Assembly: GCA_007922305.1 (NCBI GenBank)
Contig: ML677351.1
Coordinates: 17,699,119 to 17,763,118, forward strand
DNA: 64,000 nucleotides
Direction of reading: 5' to 3'
Source of the DNA: Dermatemys mawii
Taxonomy: Eukaryota > Chordata > Testudines > Dermatemydidae
A model generated the notes under the pieces. The model did no database searches. It saw only the letters and a list, made by a program, of their open reading frames with translations, and was not told the DNA's origin. Positions 58,426-64,000 of this stretch are shown here, in pieces. The translations under genes were made by a program, and so were the position numbers. Numbering within the stretch: the first letter of the stretch is position 1; each line of letters opens with the position of its first letter.

Positions 58426-59231
58426 GTTTGACAGTCTATAAAGAACTCCACAGATTACAGTTTGCTTCAGGGCTCAGGGCTCGGCCGGTAACTGAGTTTA
58501 AACTGTTTTGGCCATTCTTAACTATGCACAAGCATTCCATTACTGATTTTAGATCTAGCCCAGCTCACACAAAAAACAGGTCTGAAAGAAGTGCAGTTCT
58601 CCTTCTAATAGTGCTTTTGCTTCCATTTCTATTTTCAGATGAAATTCTTTGTCTCTAACAGTCACCCTTACAAAGGCGTCTGTAATAAGACCCCCAACTT
58701 CAGCAAAGCATAGGTCTCCTTGAGTAGGCAGAGCTAATGCATCACCAGGAAAAATCCTTTTGATGATTTAGAGTCCAAAGACAACACAGATAGCGAGGAC
58801 CTTTTAAGCATACCATTGGGAAGAGGAAGCAGGGGCCTAAAACCTACTCCAATATTTTAACTTTATTTTCACCTTGATAGACAAGATGTTTCATTTCATA
58901 GCTTCAAAACCAAATGTGTCTGTTTTGCTTCCTGATAATGATGAGGCAGTGACCCAAGGGAGATGAGGATTAAAATGTTATCTTGCACAGAAAATGTTTA
59001 TCTTGCTACAAAGAGAAAAGGGACATGGCTTGAGTAATAGTATTGTTTATATGGAGTCAGAGTTATACATGGCAATTTAGAATAGCAAGAGTGATCATCC
59101 CCAGTTTGTGTTCCCAAAGCATGGATTTAGAAATGAACAGAAAGGCTTAATGGGTAATGCTGAATCATAGATAGCTCATTGACAGATAAATAGCTCGGTG
59201 CTTATATGTATGGAAAGGAGAACAGAAAGTA
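58426..59231. other. Unassigned sequence
   Basis: Nothing recognised. Confidence 0.4.
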
Positions 59232-59350
59232 GGGTGACTAGATGTCCTGATTTTCTAGGGACAGTCCCAATTTTTGAGTCTTTTTCTTATATAGGCTCCT
59301 ATTACCTCCCACCCATCCTGATTTTTTTCACATTTGCTGTCTGGTCACCC
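59232..59350. mobile_element. Short TA-flanked inverted-repeat element, copy 2
   Basis: The 119-bp element starts gggtgactagatgtcc and ends ctggtcaccc, with TA at both flanks (59230-59231 and 59351-59352). The inner phrases tttttcttatataggctcc and cacccatcctgattttt are shared with copy 1 (44564-44691) in the opposite orientation. Confidence 0.85.
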
Positions 59351-59372
59351 TAACAGAAGGTGACAGTTGGGG

Positions 59373-60234
59373 TGTGGCAGTTAGGAGTCTACACTCCTTC
59401 CCTTAGGCCCTGATTACCTGTTATTGTTCAGCAGCCATAAACCTGGAGAGTCTAGCCACCAAAAATAACACTGGTGGAAGGGAATTCCCAGGTGGCCGAG
59501 AGCCACCATAGAAACTTCAATGCCATCCCCCCTGTAATGGTATTTACTCACCACTTGGACCACTTCCTCCTGGTTGCTCTGGGAATTAGCGACTTTTAGG
59601 TCCAAAGCCAGTTCTGTCACTTGTTCATGCCCCCTGGTGCTTCTCTTTGTCTGCAACTCTTCATGGCTTGGCCCTCCAGTCAGGTCACTGTGTCTTTTCC
59701 CTTTCCAGCAGTTATCAAAACCTCCACATCCAAAATGGCAATGTTCTCTCTCCCTGCCCCAAAATGTCACTCTTCCAATGGCTGGTAGGGGACCCAAGCC
59801 TGCCCTCTATTCTGGGTTCAAGCTAAGGGACTCTCTCAGCAGCAGCCTGTGTCAGCAATGTCCCACTTTGCTGCTATTTCCCTGAGCCTTTTCCCACTCT
59901 GCCTCTCTTGGGCTTTTGCGCCACCACCCTTCTGGATAAACCGTTCCTTCAGGGCCTGGATTCCCTGGGGTTCTGCTCTCCTCCCAGGCTTTCCTTCCTT
60001 CCCTCTCTAACATCCAGAAAGCGGCTACACGCTTTCTCACTGCAGCCCTTTTCTGATGCCAACCTCCTGGCTTTTATACTAGTCCCACCCGTTCCTTCTG
60101 AGCTGGGCTCGATCACCAATTGGGGTTACTTAGGTCACTTAATTCACCCCAGGCATGGCTTATCCACTTAATTGACTCCTTCATTAACCTCATTAACACT
60201 TCCTAGGCTAAGATGAGGTGAACACACCACCACA
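59373..60234 (-). mobile_element. Candidate LTR with TATA box, minus strand
   Basis: Read on the minus strand, the segment begins tgtggtggtgtgttcacc and ends cctaactgccaca, so the ends are inverted TGTGG/CCACA. A TATA-like agtataaaag sits about 155 bp in (minus strand, 60080-60071), as in a retroviral U3, followed by GC-richer sequence. Flanking pentamers tgggg and tcctt do not match. Open frames of 127 and 62 codons on this strand have no known domain. It is called on structure, not on a recognised family. Confidence 0.45.
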
Positions 60235-60454
60235 TCCTTTCTCAGCCACTGGTGTAGGATATGCTGGAAAGTGGCTGGGAGTGAAAACACATGGGCAAAA
60301 AGTTGCTGCATTCCAGCTATTCGGCGGCGGGGGTCAGAAGGGCTCTTTGGGATTTGTAGTGGCTGAGTGAAAATTAGTTTACAGGATAACTGAAGTCAGC
60401 CAAAGTTGGGGCTTCTCAGCACCTCCAAACATGAAAGCACTTCTATACAGGTGC
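60235..60454. other. Unassigned sequence
   Basis: A short G-rich word (ttcggcggcgggggtcag) near 60320; otherwise nothing. Confidence 0.4.
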
Positions 60455-60880
60455 CCACTGCAGGGTTAAATTTGAAAAAATCTTTCATCTCTCTGTGCCT
60501 TGGGGCAGGCCTACACTACAGTGGGGATCGACACTGTGAGATTTATCTGTCGGGGTCGATTTATCATGTCTAGTCTAGATGCGATAAATTGATTCCTGAG
60601 CACTCTCCTGTCGACTTCTGTATTCCACCGCCGCAAGAGGTGCAAGCAGAGTCAACAGGGGAATGCCAGAAGTCAACTCACTGCTGTGAAGACGCCACGG
60701 TAAGTCGATCTAGGTTCATCAACTTCATCTACGCTATTCTCTTAGCTGAAGTTGCGTATCTTAGATCAAATCCGCCCCCAATGTAGATCAGGGCTTGGTT
60801 TTCTCACCTGTGAAATCGGGATATTATAATTGCCAGCCTCACAGGAGTGTTATGAAATAAAATTCCTTACTGGCTAATAA
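60455..60880 (+). mobile_element. MIR-type relic split by a MITE
   Basis: tttcatctctctgtgcct on the left continues, after the MITE, as tggttttctcacctgtgaaa and cgggatattataattgcc with a cctcacaggagtgttatgaa tail. This is the 3' part of a MIR-type SINE. Removing 60504-60793 and one copy of cttgg restores the normal order of the motif blocks. Confidence 0.7.
60504..60793. mobile_element. MITE with 5-bp target duplication inside MIR
   Basis: The 290-bp element has related inverted ends: ggcaggcctacactacag at the left, and at the right the inverse of ccctgatctacattgg. The flanks are cttgg at 60499-60503 and 60794-60798, a perfect 5-bp repeat. The interior (ggggtcgatttatc, gatgcgataaattgattcc, cggtaagtcgatctagg) matches a family with many copies in turtles. 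Superfamily not assigned. Confidence 0.75.
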
Positions 60881-63800
60881 GAAACTCAGATGGAAGGAGA
60901 TCTCAGTGCAAGATATTCTTATTGAATAATGATTAATTTAAAAAGAAACTCAAAGTCGTAAGAGCAGGTATCTGTACTGTAAAAAGGAGACTAGACTAAC
61001 ATATCCTTAGTTTGTGTCCAGCTATTTCTTTCCCCACAAGAAAAATATCCTATTTGTGGAATCCAAATCTTTCCTAAGTATTCAGAAGGATGGACAACAC
61101 AAAGAGAAAGCCCTACCCTCAATAACTTATCTAATAAATGCATGTAAGACAGTTCACAGAACATGTAGTCAGTATAGCATGGATAATGAGGATTTTCCAG
61201 CAGTACATTAGGTACAGGAGGGAAGTGAAATGAAGTATAATAATCGGAAAGCTGTTCCAAATATAAGCAAAAAATTAAAGGCATTAAACTGGGAGTGGAA
61301 AGATTAAAACAACAAATGAGATACTTTTCTATAGGGTGATAAGATGTGATGAATGCAGAGATGCAGCTGGGACAAGGTTATGGAGAGTTTGAAAACTAAA
61401 GTGAAGTTAGAACTCTGTGCAGTGTATGTGTAAACATGGCCTACCCACAACAAAAAGCTCTCCTCTAAAATCAAAGTGCATCTTGATTTTTATGTGCTAC
61501 CGAATCGGGAAGCAGTGTAGGTGTAATTTACAGTCCTCCTAGCGGAGATGACCCATGCCTGCTGATAGTGAGGGGGCAATGGGAGGACAGCCCAGTTCAG
61601 CAGTGTTACCAAGCATGCTCAGTACAAGCCTAGCAGCAAATCTGCAAGGTGCATATGACCCATCACCCCCGCATCTCCTCTGCCTCCTAATATAAAAGCA
61701 CTGCTATGGACAGGAATCATAACTCATCTCATTGGTATTTCCATCCAATCCAACTGAAAAAATGCAGAATTCCTTTTATTTTTATAGATCTAAGCTCCTT
61801 CTTCTGGCTTCTGTTGAACAGACCAAACCCTCCCTCTGCCTTTCTTTTTCTGTTTTAAATTAATTTTACCCTCATGTAGAAAGAGCATGCAAGCCCTATG
61901 TACCATTAAGTGCCTCAAAATGAATTCTGTCCAAAGTAGTGGTTCCAACACAGGAGAGACCCTGATTTGTCTCCTGCCAGCGCTGTGTCTCATACTTGGT
62001 TGCATGCTCTCAGTATACCACACATGATGCACTGTGGCTGGAAACAGTGATTTCATGAAATCCATGAAAAATATCTATGATTTCACGTTGTTTTTTTCCT
62101 TCTTCTTGTGTTGACTCATGTTGGATTTGTGAATTCATTGTCAGGTTCAGAAATTAACTGGTAAGTTTCCAGGTTGATATATTTGAGAGGAAAAATGAGT
62201 AAATACTTTGTTGACCCAACAAATACAACGGGGATTGGACTGACACTAGGCCTCCTACCCTTGCCCTATTATTTGATAATGATTTAGGGAAAAAATACAT
62301 TGTTTGAAAAGGCTCACCTGCAACACATGTACAGATTAAAACACTGATATCTTTTTTTGTAATTACATTTGTATTACAGAAGTTTTTATGGAGGATACAT
62401 GTTGAGAGGAGGAAGAAAAAATTATATGGTTTGAGCTTCAGTAGAGATGTAGCATTTCAGATTTTTTCCTTATATTTGCATCCTCAGCACCTCCTGTTTG
62501 AGCTCCGAAGGGATTTTTATGAGGAAAGAGTGATCTATTATGACCTTGTTATGTTTCATTCCTCATCACTGAATTGCAAAGCCTGTATTCTGTCAGTCTT
62601 GCTCATCTATTCAAGGCATCTCAATTTGTACTCTATACCTCAGCTGTACACTCCCTTCCAGGAGAACACTCCCTTCTTCTAGCTATGTTCAGCCCTTCAT
62701 AGCTCTGTCCCTTTTCCTGGTCACTGACAAATTGAAGAAAATATGCCTGCCTAGAATGTGGGACTTAATTATATACCTCACAGCATCCCAAATTGTTAGT
62801 CCTTCTTACCAAATATAATACCAAGAAGTGATCCCATGAGGGCCAACCCATTTCTATACATGTCGCTAACAGTTTGATTCCTTCTTTGCATACTTCCAAA
62901 AGATACAAGAGCTGAAGCCCCTTCCCTGATCTTAACGTCACAAATTTTAAACAGCATGACTGGACCATTTCCATCTTATTATATGATGCACCAGCTACTG
63001 AAGCACAGAAACAGGCAGAAATATAGGCATTTCCTTTAGCAAATAATCTGTGGCAAAACTGAAAAGACAGCCATCAACCTTTCCTTAGCTTTCTTCCTCT
63101 TTTTCATTAGACATGTTGCCTCTTTTGTTTAAAGAAATAAGCACAGCAGTGAAAGCTAGTCTTTTCTTAGCTGTAATCTCAGCTCTGATATTGACTAGTC
63201 ATGTGACTTCTGGCCTTTCCCTTCATCTCCAAATGTTAACCTTCCCCATTAGTAAACTGCCAATTTTATTACCAGACCTACAGCAAAAGAATGTTGCAAG
63301 ATGTAAATAATTCTTGTCCATACAGTGTTTGGAACATGTAAAATGCAAAGTATGTTAGTTCTTTATCTGAATGATTAAGAAGTGCAGTAGACAGAGTAGC
63401 TAGTTTTGGATATCATATCTTCTTTTTCCTTGCTTTTATATAAATCTCATCTTCATTTATATGGAGGCCAATATTAGGTTAGCATCACACGTGAACTGTA
63501 TTGCATTTCTAATGCATTAACCTATTCTGCAGAATGTGATATGAAGTTTAGTAGGTCTACAAGTTAAGGACTTCTGAATTGCCAAGGTGTTTTTTATATA
63601 AATAGATTATTAGTCTGAGGAGCAAAGCTTTGTTTTCCTCGGTGCTCTGATATAGACTGCACGTAACTACTGTAAATTTGCAGACGTGTCATTAAAAATC
63701 CTTACAAAATGGACCTTAATTTGTAAACAAGGATTTGCACAACTGGAGTTGTATCTCAGCTGCTATGTTGATTTGTAGATACCTAGCTTGATCTCACCAA

Positions 63801-64000
63801 TTGCAAGCATTTTAACTAAGAATCTGAGGGAAGACACGAATTAGTGCTAGACAGGGCTGCTTCAGGGATTCAGGAAATACATATGCGAGAACTCCTGGTG
63901 CAAAACATCTGCAGACCTGCGTTGAAGTTTATGGTTGAAAATAATGACATCAACAACTTATAAATTTTATATGCATTACCTGGTTTAGTAATTATGCATG
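60881..64000. other. Unassigned AT-rich sequence to window end
   Basis: No gene, RNA or repeat recognised. Open frames reach 97 codons at most and have no domain. The last 600 bases appear low in repeats, like 13.56-14.26 kb. Confidence 0.4.

Noticed and set aside
59221..59361. aacagaaag / aacagaagg repeat around the TA-flanked element as a long target duplication
   Set aside because: The two copies are not placed symmetrically next to the element ends; TA flanks explain the insertion better.
1..64000. CRISPR array, operon or prokaryotic defence system
   Set aside because: Composition, repeat families and lack of packed genes are vertebrate; no regular spacer-repeat array is present.

Overview
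The window reads as vertebrate nuclear DNA, most likely from a turtle. It is AT-rich and has no operon-like gene packing, no tRNA or rRNA gene, and no reading frame I can defend as a host protein-coding exon. It is filled with repeats typical of turtle (and more broadly sauropsid) genomes: CR1 LINEs, a Tx1-like LINE, an L2-type LINE relic, MIR/CORE-SINE relics, hAT and other short inverted-repeat DNA elements, solo retroviral-type LTRs, and short retroposons of the kind linked to Penelope-like elements. I read it as intergenic or deep-intronic sequence. The turtle assignment is inferred from the repeat set, not from a gene.

Layout. 0-6 kb: an antisense CR1 tail running off the left edge, a hAT element with an 8-bp target duplication, a hammerhead-like retroposon, a minus-strand solo LTR (family A) and a second retroposon with a perfect 17-bp duplication and an intact hammerhead-like core. 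6-14 kb: mostly unassigned sequence, one inverted-repeat element and a run of 21 G. 14.2-16.2 kb: a family A LTR split by a family B LTR. 19.6-23.5 kb: a CR1 copy split by a palindromic hAT element and by a second, nearly colinear CR1. 24-39 kb: MIR relics, an L2 reverse-transcriptase relic and a plus-strand LTR A. 39.6-43.5 kb: a three-layer nest, in which an older foldback repeat holds a GC-rich hAT element that holds a broken Tx1-like LINE, with a 10-base assembly gap. 44-49 kb: a short TA-flanked element, a second copy of the retroposon with a broken hammerhead core, a MIR relic and a third LTR family. 51-64 kb: a CR1 tail, a minus-strand LTR A with a perfect 5-bp duplication, a MIR relic, another TA-flanked element, a candidate LTR, and a MIR split by an inverted-repeat element.

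Because there are no genes to link into a pathway, the useful content is the order of insertion events and a few structured sequences. The best target for follow-up is the hammerhead-ribozyme-like core at 5434-5471 (minus strand), with a natural mutant counterpart near 45.3 kb and a third, different core near 1.3 kb. All family names rest on sequence I recognise by eye, not on a database search. Element edges are approximate unless a target-site duplication is stated.
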